A stretch of 64,000 nucleotides of DNA from Roseovarius sp. (GCA_027493545.1 JAOSKR010000004.1:62001-126000), one strand, 5' to 3'. Shown: positions 1-14,679, counted from the stretch's first letter. Notes: generated from the letters alone by a model not told the origin. Numbers and translations are program-made.

Positions 1-2736
<2,736 letters not shown>

Positions 2737-2773
2737 GACCGCGCCGGGCGGTCCGGCGTCCACCTGTCAAGTA

Positions 2774-2908
2774 CCTTTAGGGCGCGTCGCGTCCGATCGG
2801 TTGTCCACCCGCCCCGGGCGTGACCCGGGGCCTGGCCATCGCGAAAGGAGGTCCGGGCCCAAGGCCGGGACGGGTATTGGACATGATCAGACGCGACACG
2901 CTCTAAAC
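2774..2908. repeat. Long palindromic intergenic element A: outer inverted arms (2774-2807 / 2875-2908) plus inner inverted arms (CCCGCCCCGGGC... / ...GGCCGGGACGGG)
   Basis: Left arm cctttagggcgcgtcgcgtccgatcgg versus reverse complement of right arm gtttagagcgtgtcgcgtctgatc; nested GC-rich inverted arms similar to elements B-E. Confidence 0.65.
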
Positions 2909-2994
2909 CCCCAAGAAAACCCGTTGTTCCGCAGCCATGCCACCCGGCGTGACCGGCCATGCACGGGGCGCATGGTGCGCCGGCCGGAACTGTC

Positions 2995-3022
2995 TTGCAT
3001 TATGGGCGAATTCGCCTATATG
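2995..3022 (+). promoter_or_regulatory. Candidate sigma70-type promoter TTGCAT-16-TATATG with perfect palindrome GGCGAATTCGCC (3005-3016) in the spacer
   Basis: Direct reading of ttgcattatgggcgaattcgcctatatg, about 50 bp upstream of the ATG at 3071. Confidence 0.4.
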
Positions 3023-3070
3023 CGGCTCACGAGGCACCGCCCCGAAACCTTCAGCCGATGGAGGTCGATC

Positions 3071-3193
3071 ATGACCCGCGACGAACTGAACCGCGAACTC
3101 CGCATGCACAGCGCCAGCTGGCAGGCCGTGGCCGTGATGTACGGCCTGATCGTCGGAACGCTGCTGCTGTCGGCGATGTCCATCACCGCCTGA
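3071..3193 (+). CDS. Small (40 aa) predicted single-TM protein, paralogue of 3334-3453
   Basis: MTRDELNRELRMHSASWQAVAVMYGLIVGTLLLSAMSITA; GGAGG 7 nt upstream of ATG; aligns along its length with the next small ORF. Confidence 0.7.
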   Translation: MTRDELNRELRMHSASWQAVAVMYGLIVGTLLLSAMSITA

Positions 3194-3333
3194 TACCGGG
3201 ACCGGGCGCGCCGGGCGCGCGCCCCGACCATGTTCTTTGTCACATCCAGATCGCGCCGGACGGATTCCATCCGTGCGGCGCTTGCAGTTTGAACTACCGG
3301 CGCGCAAGCGTCCTGTCCGAAAGGTAAAAAGCC

Positions 3334-3453
3334 ATGAACCGTGATCAATGGATCCGTGAGCGGCGCATCCGGGGCGGGACCTGGCAGGCACTCGTGATCG
3401 TCTACGCCCTGATCGTCGCCACCATGCTGGGATCGGCAATGGCCATTCTCTGA
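3334..3453 (+). CDS. Small (39 aa) predicted single-TM protein, paralogue of 3071-3193
   Basis: MNRDQWIRERRIRGGTWQALVIVYALIVATMLGSAMAIL; AAAGG upstream; shared pattern N-R..-R-E.R-x(4)-WQA-x-x-V-x-Y-x-LIV-x-T-x-L-x-SAM-x-I. Confidence 0.7.
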   Translation: MNRDQWIRERRIRGGTWQALVIVYALIVATMLGSAMAIL

Positions 3454-3456
3454 TCT

Positions 3457-3589
3457 GGGGCGTATTGCGCCAAATCGGACCCGTCACACGCCCCGCCCGC
3501 GAGCCGGGGGCCTCTGCCGCCAGCCGGGCACGGCCCCGGGTCAAGCCCGGGGGCGCGCGCGGGTGTTTGCGATTGAACGCGAAATGCCC
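3457..3589. repeat. Long palindromic intergenic element B
   Basis: Left arm ggggcgtattgcgccaaatcgg resembles reverse complement of right arm gggcatttcgcgttcaatcgc; inner arm gccccgggtcaagcccggggg. Confidence 0.5.
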
Positions 3590-5279
3590 TATCCAACCTT
3601 GTCGTCGTCTGGATCGATCCTGGCGGCGGCGGCATCGCCGACATTGTCGACGCCGCGCTCTTCCAGCAGCTGGGTCAGCCAGTTGGGATCCATCTCGGGC
3701 ACCGAACTGAGCAGCAGATCGGTATAGGGGGTGATGCGGGGGCTTGAACATCTCGTCCTTCGGCCCCTGCTCGACCACCTTGCCATGTTGCATCACCACC
3801 ACCTCGTCGGCGATCGACCGAACCGTCGCCAGGTCGTGGGTGATGAACATGTAGGCGAGGTTCAACTCCCTCTGCAGCCGGTCCAGAAGCCGCAGGATGC
3901 CCTCGGCCACCAGCTGGTCGAGCGCCGAGGTGACCTCGTCGCAGATGATGAACGAGGGCTCGGCCGCCAGCGCCCGGGCGATGCCGATGCGCTGTTTCTG
4001 CCCGCCCGACAGCTCCGGCGGGTAGCGGTTGTAGAACTGCGACGGCTCCAGTTCGATCAGATCCAGAAGCTCATCGACCCGGTTCTTGCGCGCCGCCCCG
4101 CGCAGCCCGCCATAGAACTGCGCCGGCCGGCCGATGATCTCGGAAATCCGGACCTTGGGATTGAGCGCGGTATCGGCCATCTGATAGATCATCTGGCATT
4201 GGCGCAGCTGATCGCGGGTGCGGTCCTTGTAGTCAGGCGGAAACGGTTCACCCCTGAACAGCACCTGCCCCCTGGACGGGGGCAGAAGCCCGGTGATGAC
4301 CCGCGCCGTGGTCGACTTGCCCGACCCGGACTCGCCCACCACCGCCACCGTCATGCCCTCGTAGATGTCGAACGACACATCGTCGAGCACCTTGGCGCCG
4401 CCGGTATAGGAGGCGTCCACGTTCTGCACCGAAATCAGCGGCACCCCGTCCTTGGGCCGGTGCTTTTGCGGGCTCTTGAAGCTGCGCACCGCCCAGAGCG
4501 ACTTGGTATAGTCCTCCTGCGGATTGTCCAGCATCTCGGCGGTGGGCGCCTGCTCGACCTCTTCGCCCTTCAGCAGCACCTTGATGGTGTCGGCCATCTG
4601 CGCCACCACCGCGAGGTCGTGGGTGATGTAGAGCGCGGCGGTGTTGAACTGATCGACAATGTCGCGGATCGCCGCCAGAACCTCGATCTGGGTGGTCACG
4701 TCGAGCGCGGTCGTGGGTTCATCGAAGATGATCATGTCCGGCCGGCACGACATCGCCATCGCCGTCATCGCCCGCTGCAGCTGCCCGCCCGAGACCTGGT
4801 GCGGATAGCGAAAGCCGATCTCCTCGGGGTTGGGCAGGCGCAGGCGGCGGTAAAGCTCGATCGCGTCCTCCTGCGCCTCGAGCCGCTTCTTGATGCGGTA
4901 CTGAACCGGCGCCTCGGTGTACTGGTCGATGAGTTTGTGCGCAGGATTGAACGACGCCGCCGCCGATTGCGCCACATAGGCGATCCGCGAGCCCCTCAGC
5001 GCGCGCCTCTCGCTTTCGCTGGCGGTGGTCAACTCCATCCCGTCGAACTCGATCGAGCCTTCGGATATGCGGGTGCCGTCACGGGCATACCCCCATCGCC
5101 GCGGCGCCGATGGTCGATTTGCCGGCGCCCGATTCACCGATCAGCCCCATCACCTCGCCGCGGTGCAGGGTGAGATCGACGCCCTTGATGATGTCGATCC
5201 ATTTCTCGTCGGTATAGCCTTGGATCTTCAGGCCCCTGATTTTCAGAAGGACTTCCGAATCCTTGAACTTCTTTCCCAT
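3589..5279 (-). CDS. Dipeptide/oligopeptide-type ABC transporter, fused double ATP-binding protein (DppD-DppF-like); apparent frameshifts ~5095 and ~3730
   Basis: [22 protein letters not shown]...[16 protein letters not shown]; second [39 protein letters not shown]-terminus recovered in another frame (...[24 protein letters not shown]). Confidence 0.9.
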
Positions 5280-5281
5280 CT

Positions 5282-6346
5282 TCAGGTCTCCTTCAGGCCG
5301 GCGGACCGCCACAGCATCCAGTCCACCACGAAGTTGACCGCAACGGTCAGAAGCGCGATGGCGGCGGCGGGTATGAGCGGGGTGATGTCGCCGAACGAGA
5401 TCAGGGTGGCGTTCTCGCGCACCATCGAGCCCCAGTCGGCGGTGGGCGGCTGGATGCCGAGACCCAGGAACGACAGGCCGGCGACCAGCAGGAACACGAA
5501 ACAGAACTCCAGCCCGAATTCGGCAATCAGCGGCGCCGTCGAGTTGGGCAGGATTTCGCGCCGGATCAGATACCAGGTGCCCTCGCCCCTGAGCTTGGCG
5601 GCCTCGATATAATCCATCACCACGATGTTGCCCGCCACCGCCCGGGTCAGGCGAAAGACGCGCGGCGCATAGATCACCGCCACGGCGATGATGATGACAT
5701 GGATATGCGGGCCAAAGATCGACAGCATCAGAAGCGCGAAGATCAGCGACGGGATCGACATGATCACGTCCGCCACCCGGCCCATCAGCTGATCGAACCA
5801 GCCGCCCTTGGTGGCCGCCAGCAGCCCCGCCAGCGCACCGAGGATGAACGCCAGCAGCGTCGCCGTGAGCGCCAGCCCGACCGAGTTGCGGGTGCCATAG
5901 ACGATGCGGCTGAACATGTCGCGGCCGAGCTGATCGGCGCCCAGGAGCATGTTCTCGTCCGCAGGTGCAAAGGCCGAGGCGATCACCTCGGCCTCACCAT
6001 GGGGCGCAATGAGCGGCGCGAAGATGCCCATCACCGCATAGGTGAAGATCACGAACATCCCGAAGGCGGCCGTTAGCGGCGCGGTGCGCAACTCCTTGGC
6101 CATCTCGTCCGAGGTCAGCACGATCAGGAACTCGCGGAACCCGTAGGAGATCATCGCCGCCAGTGCCAGCAGGCCGGCGCCGATGGCCACGAACTGCAGC
6201 GCCCCGGTGCCGCCGACGATGCCCAGCACGAATGACACCAGCGTCAGCGAAAAGAGCGGCAGGAAGATCTGCCGCTTGTTGAAGTAGGCCGCAAGACAGG
6301 AGGCGGCGAGAAGAACGGTATAATAACCGATGACGAACCAGGTCAA
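5282..6346 (-). CDS. ABC transporter permease, DppC-like
   Basis: Intact 354 aa ORF; EAAKLRGEGTWYLIRREILPNSTAPLIAEFGLE permease motif. Confidence 0.9.
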   Translation of the reverse strand: MTWFVIGYYTVLLAASCLAAYFNKRQIFLPLFSLTLVSFVLGIVGGTGALQFVAIGAGLLALAAMISYGFREFLIVLTSDEMAKELRTAPLTAAFGMFVIFTYAVMGIFAPLIAPHGEAEVIASAFAPADENMLLGADQLGRDMFSRIVYGTRNSVGLALTATLLAFILGALAGLLAATKGGWFDQLMGRVADVIMSIPSLIFALLMLSIFGPHIHVIIIAVAVIYAPRVFRLTRAVAGNIVVMDYIEAAKLRGEGTWYLIRREILPNSTAPLIAEFGLEFCFVFLLVAGLSFLGLGIQPPTADWGSMVRENATLISFGDITPLIPAAAIALLTVAVNFVVDWMLWRSAGLKET

Positions 6347-6358
6347 TCGTCCGCCTCC

Positions 6359-7315
6359 TTACTTGGGGTGCCGCAGGCGCGGGTTGGTGAGGATCGCCCC
6401 CACATCCGCCGCGAGGTTGAGCAGGATGAAGGTGGCAGCGAAGATCAGGCATGACGCCTGCACCACCGGGAAATCCCGTTTCGAGACCGCGTCGACCAGC
6501 GCCTGTCCGATGCCGGGATAGACGAACACAACCTCGACCAGCACCACCCCGGTGATGAGATAGGCAAGGTTCAGCGCCACCACGTTGATGATCGGCGCCC
6601 AGGCGTTGGGCAGGGCGTGCTTGACGATCACCTTCCACGGCGGCGCGCCCTTGAGGCGGGCCATCTCGATGTAGGGAGACGACAGCAGGTTGATGATCGC
6701 CGCCCGTGTCATCCGCATCATGTGCGCCATCACCACCAGCACCAGCGTCAGCGCCGGCAGGAAGGTGCGCTCCAGCAGCTCGATGAGGGTCATGTCGTCG
6801 CTCAGGCTCGCGATCGCCGGGAACATGCCCCAGTTGACCGAGAAATAGAGGATCAGGATGTAACCCAGAAAGAACTCGGGCGACGAGATGAACGACAGCG
6901 TCACCACGTTGGCGACCCGGTCGAAGATCGAGTTGCGCAAGAGCGCCACGATGATGCCCAGGGTGATCGAGACCGGCACCGCGATGACCGCCGCGTAGGT
7001 GGCCAGGAAAAGCGTGTTCAGGAACCGCTCGCCGATGGTATGCGCCACCGATTCGCCGGTGACGATGGAATTGCCGAAATCGAACACCACCGCGCCGCGC
7101 AGCCAGCCGAGATAGCGCACGATGGCCGGCTGATCGAGGCCCATTTCCTTGCGCAGGGCGCGCAGGTTATCCTCGGTCGCACCTTGTCCCAGCACCGCCT
7201 GGGCAATGTCGCCGGGCAGCAGTTCGACCATGAAGAAGATGATGATCGAGATGATCAGCAGAATGATCAGCCCCAGTCCGAGCCGTTTTCCAACCAGCCC
7301 AAGGATGTCTCCCAT
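6359..7315 (-). CDS. ABC transporter permease, DppB-like
   Basis: Intact 318 aa ORF; ELLPGDIAQAVLGQGATEDNLRALRKEMGLDQP and EMARLKGAPPWKVIVKHALPNAWAP motifs. Confidence 0.9.
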   Translation of the reverse strand: MGDILGLVGKRLGLGLIILLIISIIIFFMVELLPGDIAQAVLGQGATEDNLRALRKEMGLDQPAIVRYLGWLRGAVVFDFGNSIVTGESVAHTIGERFLNTLFLATYAAVIAVPVSITLGIIVALLRNSIFDRVANVVTLSFISSPEFFLGYILILYFSVNWGMFPAIASLSDDMTLIELLERTFLPALTLVLVVMAHMMRMTRAAIINLLSSPYIEMARLKGAPPWKVIVKHALPNAWAPIINVVALNLAYLITGVVLVEVVFVYPGIGQALVDAVSKRDFPVVQASCLIFAATFILLNLAADVGAILTNPRLRHPK

Positions 7316-7480
7316 CCGTCCCTCCTGCTGTTGTGACCGTCATCCTCGAACCTTCGGGTGGTTATGCAGGCCGGCCAAACAGTTTTTTTCGCTCCGGTCA
7401 GCGCGGCAGGCGCCCCGCCCCGCCCCGGCCCGTGTCCTTGGCCCGGCCCGGCGGCCCGCGCCGCCCGACCGGACATGGTT

Positions 7481-7504
7481 GCTCCGGCGCGCGGGCGCCG
7501 GAGC
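7481..7504 (-). terminator. Strong intra-operon hairpin between binding-protein and permease genes
   Basis: GCTCCGGCGC-GCGG-GCGCCGGAGC: perfect 10-bp stem, 4-nt loop, just past the binding-protein stop codon. Confidence 0.5.
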
Positions 7505-7514
7505 GTTCTTTCGG

Positions 7515-9124
7515 TCAGTCGTCGAACCACCAGCGGCTCGGCGCCCGGGCGCCGTCGATTTCCCAGCTGGCGGCGATGTGCTCGCCCCGCTGGACGTTCT
7601 TGCGCCGCGCATAGACGAAGTTGTTGAACATCGGGATGATGGTCCCGCCATCGTCGCGCGCCAGCATCGCCATCTCGCGGTACATCTCGGCGCGCAGGGT
7701 GTCGTTCAGCTCCGCCTTGGCCTTGACCAGCAGCTCGTTGAAGCGCTCGTTCTGCCAGCGGCTCTCGTTCGGGGCCGCATCCGACTTGTAGGCCAGCGAA
7801 TACATCACGTCCGGGGTCGGACGCGCCCCCCAGGAGACGGCGCAGAACGGCGTCTTCAGCCAGACCTCGGAATAGTAGCCGTCATTGGGCTCGCGCTTGA
7901 CGTTGACCTTGACGCCGGCCTTCTTGGCCTGCTCGGAGTAAAGCACGCACAGATCGACCGCCCCGAAAACAGGCTGTCGGCGGTCGAGATGGTGATCTCG
8001 ATGCCCTCGGCGCCCGCCTTCTTCAACAGCGACTTGGCCTGGTCGGGGTCGTATTCGCGCTGCGGGATATCGTTGGGCCAGTAGGGCATGGCCGGCGAAT
8101 GGTGGAAATCGTTGCCCTTGGTGGCCGCGCCGAAGGCGATCTTTTCGATGATCTCGTCGCGATCCATCAAGAGCTTGAGCGCATTGCGCACGTTGACGTC
8201 CGTGAAGGGCGCGGTGTCGCACAGCATCGGCATGGTGATCGCCGCCGCCGAGGGCACGTTTTCCACCACGATGCTGGGGTCGCGCTGCAACAGCGCCGAA
8301 GTCTTGAGGTCGATGAGCGAGACCGCATCGACATCGCCCGTCACCAGCGCGGTCTGGCGCGCGTTGGGGTCGTTCAGCACCAGCATCTTGAGCTTGTCGA
8401 AATAGGCGCCGGTCCCGTGCCAGCCGTCATGGCGGCTCAGATCCCAGCCCACGCCCCATTCGCCATCGTCGATCCTGTAGGGGCCCGAGCCGTCGCCGGA
8501 CTGCCAGTTGGCGGTGCCGTCGTCGTTGGCCGGGCAGATCGCCATGTGATAGTCGGTCATCAGCCACGGCAGATCGGCGATGCCGTTTTCCAGCGACACC
8601 ACCACGGTGTGATCACCGTCGGCCTGAATGTCGGTCACCGTCGTCAGGAGCGCCTTGGCCGCCGAGGTGGTGTCTTCGCCGCGGTGATGATTGAGCGATG
8701 CGACCACGTCCTTGGCCAGCACCGGCCGGCCGGAATGGAACACTGCCTCGGGATTGAGCGAGAAGGTCCAGACCGAGGCGGTGTCGTTCGCCGACCACTC
8801 GGTCGCGAGATCGGGTCCGAGCGAGCCGTCGGCCTCGATCATCGTCAGATAGCTGCGGTACTGATGCGCCAGATAGATCTGCTGGCGCGAGACATACTGG
8901 CCGGTGTCGTGCGTGTCCGACGAGTTGCCGTCATGCATGCCGACGCGGAAGGTGCCGCCGCGCTTGGGTTCGGCGCGGGCCGAACCGGTCCAGAGTCCTG
9001 TCGCCGCCGACGCCGTCATGCCGGCCGCAATGGCCGTGCTCATGAACGACCGGCGCGAGACCCGGCCGTGGCGCGCTGCCTCTGCCAATCGCTCCAGAAG
9101 AATGGAATTCGCTGTCTTTATCAT
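7515..9124 (-). CDS. Peptide-type ABC transporter substrate-binding protein (SBP_bac_5), Tat signal; frameshift ~7965
   Basis: MIKTANSILLERLAEAARHGRVSRRSFMSTAIAAGMTASAATGLWTGSARAEPKRGGTFRVGMHDG...; C-terminus SRWWFDD in the other frame. Confidence 0.9.
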
Positions 9125-9368
9125 GGTGCCTCCCCTGGCTTTCACAATTCTTGTTCTCCGGTCCCTGCCGGAATGCGTCCGCACTGCGATCCGTCTGCGC
9201 GGACCTTTCCGACGAAGCGGTTTCTTGCCCCTGTCGCCTGGCGGTCGTCTGCCCCTGTCCTGTCTGTCCTCCCTGCAATTACCCCCGGGCTTGGGTGTTC
9301 CGGCGTCTCGTGCGGGCCCCGCGGATCAGACCACGGGGGCGCACTCGCACGAAATGGCCCCGCGCGGA

Positions 9369-10980
9369 TCAGCCGTCGAACCACCAGCGGCTGGCGGCAC
9401 GATAGCCGTCCAGCTGCCAGCTTGCCGCGACCTTGCCGATGGTCTTGACGTTGCTGCGCCGCCCGTAAAGGAAGTTCGGGAAATACGGGATGACGGTGCC
9501 GCCGTCGTCGCGCGCCGAGGATCGCCATCTCGCGATACATCTCGGCGCGAACGCTGTCGTCCAGTTCGGATTTCGCCTGGGCCAGCAACTCGTTGAAACG
9601 CTGGTTGTTCCAGTGCGATTCGTTCCATTCCGCCCCGGCCTTGTAGGCCAGCGAATACATCACGTCGGGCGTCGGGCGCGCGCCCCAGGCGACCATGCAC
9701 CAGGGTTTCTTCAGCCACACATCCGACCAGTAGCCGTCGTTTGGCTCGCGCTTGACCCGGATGTCGATCCCCGCGGCCTTGGCATGCTCGGCGTAGAGTA
9801 CCGCCACGTCGACCGCCCCGGTGGCGATCGAATCCGCCGTCCTCAGCGTCACCGACAGCCCCTCGGCTCCCGCCTTCTTCAACAGCGATCTGGCCTGATC
9901 GGGGTCGTATTCGCGCTGCGGGATGTCATCGGGCCAGTAGGGCATGGCCGGAGAATGGTGAAAATCGTTGGCTATGGTGGCGGCGCCAAAGGTGATCTTC
10001 TCGACCAGATCCGCGCGATCGATCGACAGTTTCAGCGCGTTGCGCACGTCGACATTGTCGAACGGCGCCACGTCGCAGAACATCGGCATGGTGATCGCCT
10101 GCGCCGAGGGCACGTTCTCGATCTCGACATCGCCGCGGCGCTGCAAGAGCGCCATCGTCTTGGCCTCGAGCAGGCTGACGGCGTCGGCGTCGCCGGTCAC
10201 CAGCGATGTCTGGCGCGCGTTGGGGTCGTTGATGAAGGTCACCTCGACGGCATCGAAATACGCGCCCTCCAGGTGCCAGTCGTCGTGCCGCACCAGGCTC
10301 GCGTTCACGCCGGGCGCGAAATTCTCCAGCCTGTAGGGGCCACAGCCGTCGCCCGACTGCCAGTCGATACCGCCATCGTCCCTGGCCGGACAGATCACCA
10401 GGTGATAGTCGGTCATCAGCCACGGCAGGTCGGCGTTGCCCGCCGCCAGCTTGACCGTGACGGAATGATCGCCGTTATCGACGATATCCACGACATCGGT
10501 CAGCAGCGCCGCCGCCGCCGAGGTGGTATCCTCGCCGCGATGATAGTTGAGCGAGGCCACGACATCGTTGCCCGTCACCTTGCGCCCGCTGTGGAAGGTC
10601 GCCTTGTCGTTCAGCTTGAAGGTCCATTCCGACGCATCCGGAGTCGCCGACCATTCGGTGGCCACGTCCGGCCCCAGCGTCTGATCGGGGTTGATCAGCG
10701 TCAGGAACGCGCGATGGGTATGCGCGAGCAGGATCTGCGCGTTTGACTGGAAGGTGGCGGGATCGAGCGAATCACCGGTGTTGCCGTCGTGCTGGGCGAT
10801 GCGGAAGGTACCGCCGCGCCCGGGCTCGGCGCGGGCGGTGGTGGTCCACAACCCCGTCGCGGCCGAGGCGGTCATGCCCGCGGCCAGCGAATGATACATG
10901 AACGAGCGGCGTGAAATCCTGCCCTCGCGGGCGGCGTCGGCCAGCCGGTCAATAAGGGCCTGGTCGGTGATCTTGCTCAT
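9369..10980 (-). CDS. Second, paralogous peptide-type ABC substrate-binding protein, Tat signal; frameshift ~9515
   Basis: MSKITDQALIDRLADAAREGRISRRSFMYHSLAAGMTASAATGLWTTTARAEPGRGGTFRIAQHDG...SRWWFDG; highly similar to 7515-9124. Confidence 0.9.
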
Positions 10981-11265
10981 GCTATCTCCCCGTTTTTCGT
11001 GATTGTTGTCGGCTGCTTCTCGTCTGCGGGCGGTATTACCCGCCCATGCTTGTCCCCGCAGGGGGCGCACGAGTGGCCTGAAAGCGACATGGTGTAATCA
11101 AAACACGAAAAATGCGCGGCTTCTACCCCTGTTCTAAACTGGAGCACGGATTTCTGAAGCCCGCATGGGAGATATGACGAACCGTTCAGCCCGGCTCCGC
11201 CCGGCACGCAGCCGCCGCGACGGGCTCCATATTCCAAAAACGACATCTGTGCACAGGGATCGTGC

Positions 11266-12597
11266 TCAACCCTTCGGGCCGCGCCGCAACCGCAGGTTGG
11301 TGAAATAGTCGAGCCGCTTTTTCAGCTCGCGCTCGAACCCGCGCGCAACCGGGCGATAGAGCACCGGCCGTTTCATGTCTTCGGGAAAATAGTCCTGGCC
11401 CGAAAATCCGTCCTCGGCGTCGTGGTCGTACTGGTACCCCGCGCCATAGCCCTGTTCCTTCATCAGCTTGGTGGGGGCGTTCAGGATATGGGCGGGCGGG
11501 ATCAGGCTCCCCCCCCCCCCCGCCAGTGGCCTTTGCCCCGCCCCCCCCCCCGCCTCACGGCGCGGGGGCGCGGGTTCGGCGCCCGCGCGAGAGAGCACCC
11601 CCCCCGCGCGCGGGCGCCGGCCCCCCCCCGGGGCGGCGGAGACGCTCGTAAACCTCCCAGGCCTGCAGGCAGATCGCCTGCGCGTGGCTGTCCGCGAGGC
11701 CGACATCCTCGATCGCCATGCGGGTCAGGCGGCGGGCCAGATAACGCGGGTCCTCTCCCCCCTCGAGCATCCGCGCGAGCCAGTAGAGCGCGGCGTCGGG
11801 GTCCGAGCCGCGCACCGATTTGTGCAGCGCCGAGATGAGGTTGTAATGCGCCTCGCCCGATTTGTCGTACTGCGCCGCGCGCCGCATCAGCCGCCCGGCC
11901 AGCGCCTGCGCGTCGAGCTTGCCTGTGACCTTCCACGCCGCCACCTGCTCGATCAGGTTGAAGAGCGCGCGCCCGTCGCCGTCAGCCATCTCCAAGAGCG
12001 CCTCGCGTGCCGCGCCGTCGAGCGGCAGCGCGCGGCCCAGCTCGGCCTCGGCGCGCTGGGCCAGCCGCTCCAGATCGGCGAGCGTGAGCCGGCCGAGCAC
12101 CAGCACCTGCGCCCGGCTCAGAAGTGCGGCATTGAGCTCGAAGCTGGGGTTCTCGGTGGTCGCGCCCACCAGCAGGATGGTGCCGTCCTCCATATGCGGC
12201 AGGAAGCCGTCCTGCTGAGCCTTGTTGAAACGGTGGATCTCGTCGACGAAAAGCAGCGTGCCGTGGCCGTTGGCGCGGCGGTGGCGGGCGGCCTCGAAGA
12301 CCTTCTTCAGCTCGGCCACGCCGGTGAAGATGGCGCTGATCTGAACGAAATGCAGCCGCGTCTCGTCGGCCAGCAGCCGCGCGATGGTGGTCTTGCCCAC
12401 CCCCGGCGGCCCCCAGAAGACGAGCGAGCCCAGACTGCCCGAGGCCAGCATCGAGCCCAGCGGCCCGTCGGGGCCCAGAACCTTTTCCTGGCCCACCACA
12501 TCCGAGATCCTGCGCGGGCGCAGCCGGTCGGCCAGCGGACGCGGCGCGCCCTCGGGTGGCGGCGCCTCGGGCTGGGTGTCAAAAAAAGATCGGCCAT
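11266..12597 (-). CDS. rarA: Replication-associated recombination protein A (AAA+ ATPase); N-terminal frameshift at an A7 run (12582-12588) and corrupted poly-C block 11506-11640
   Basis: [47 protein letters not shown]...[39 protein letters not shown]. Confidence 0.92.
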
Positions 12598-12610
12598 CGC
12601 GCCCGCCCGA

Positions 12611-13987
<1,377 letters not shown>

Positions 13988-14062
13988 GGGCGGTCTCCGG
14001 TCGTGGTTCCCTTGCGATATGCGGGGCGGCGGCGCGGAATGCAAGCACCGCGCCGGCGACGG

Positions 14063-14094
14063 AAACCCCCGCGGGCGGCGCCGGCGGGGGTTTT
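14063..14094 (-). terminator. Hairpin terminator downstream of rplQ
   Basis: aaacccccgc...gcgggggtttt inverted repeat in the rplQ-protease gap. Confidence 0.6.
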
Positions 14095-14132
14095 CGGGGG
14101 TTGTGACTTGTCGCGGAACGGTCGCTGCGGGC

Positions 14133-14552
14133 TCAGTCCTCGTCGGGGTCCTGGGCGGCCACGCGGGCGCGATCTGCGGCGCCCTTGGCGTCGGGGTCGC
14201 GGTCGACCAGTTCGACGATCGCCATCGGCGCCATGTCGCCATAGCGGAAGCCCGCCTTGAGCACGCGGATACAGCCGCCGTTGCGTTCCTTGTAGCGCGG
14301 GCCCAGCACCTCGAAGAGCTTGGCGACGTGGGCATCCTGCTTGAGCTGCGCCGCGGCTTGGCGGCGGGCGTGCAGATCGCCGCGCTTGCCCAGCGTGATC
14401 AGCTTTTCGGCCACCCGGCGCAGTTCCTTGGCCTTGGGCAGCGTGGTCTTGATCTGTTCGTGTTCGAAGAGCGAGCCGGCCATGTTCGCCCACAGCGCCT
14501 TGCGGTGCTCGTGGGTTCGGTTCAGGCGGCGATAGCCTCGTGCGTGACGCAT
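14133..14552 (-). CDS. rplQ: 50S ribosomal protein L17
   Basis: [45 protein letters not shown]. Confidence 0.97.
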   Translation of the reverse strand: MRHARGYRRLNRTHEHRKALWANMAGSLFEHEQIKTTLPKAKELRRVAEKLITLGKRGDLHARRQAAAQLKQDAHVAKLFEVLGPRYKERNGGCIRVLKAGFRYGDMAPMAIVELVDRDPDAKGAADRARVAAQDPDED

Positions 14553-14679
14553 TTTCGTGTCTCCTTGACGTGTTTTGCTTTGTCCGGCGGCATGATGCGT
14601 GTCAGGCCGCTCTCCTTGGGGCAAGATTGCCCGGGTCGTGCAGCGCGCCGGTTTCCCCTCGGGAAACCGGCGTCAAAGC

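Noticed and set aside
3731-5173. 480-aa plus-strand ORF opposite the ABC ATPase
   Set aside because: Shadow ORF; the minus strand has unambiguous Walker and signature motifs.
11506-11640. C-runs as a G-quadruplex or phase-variable switch in rarA
   Set aside because: Multiple unrelated runs replace conserved coding sequence of the right length; more consistent with sequencing error.
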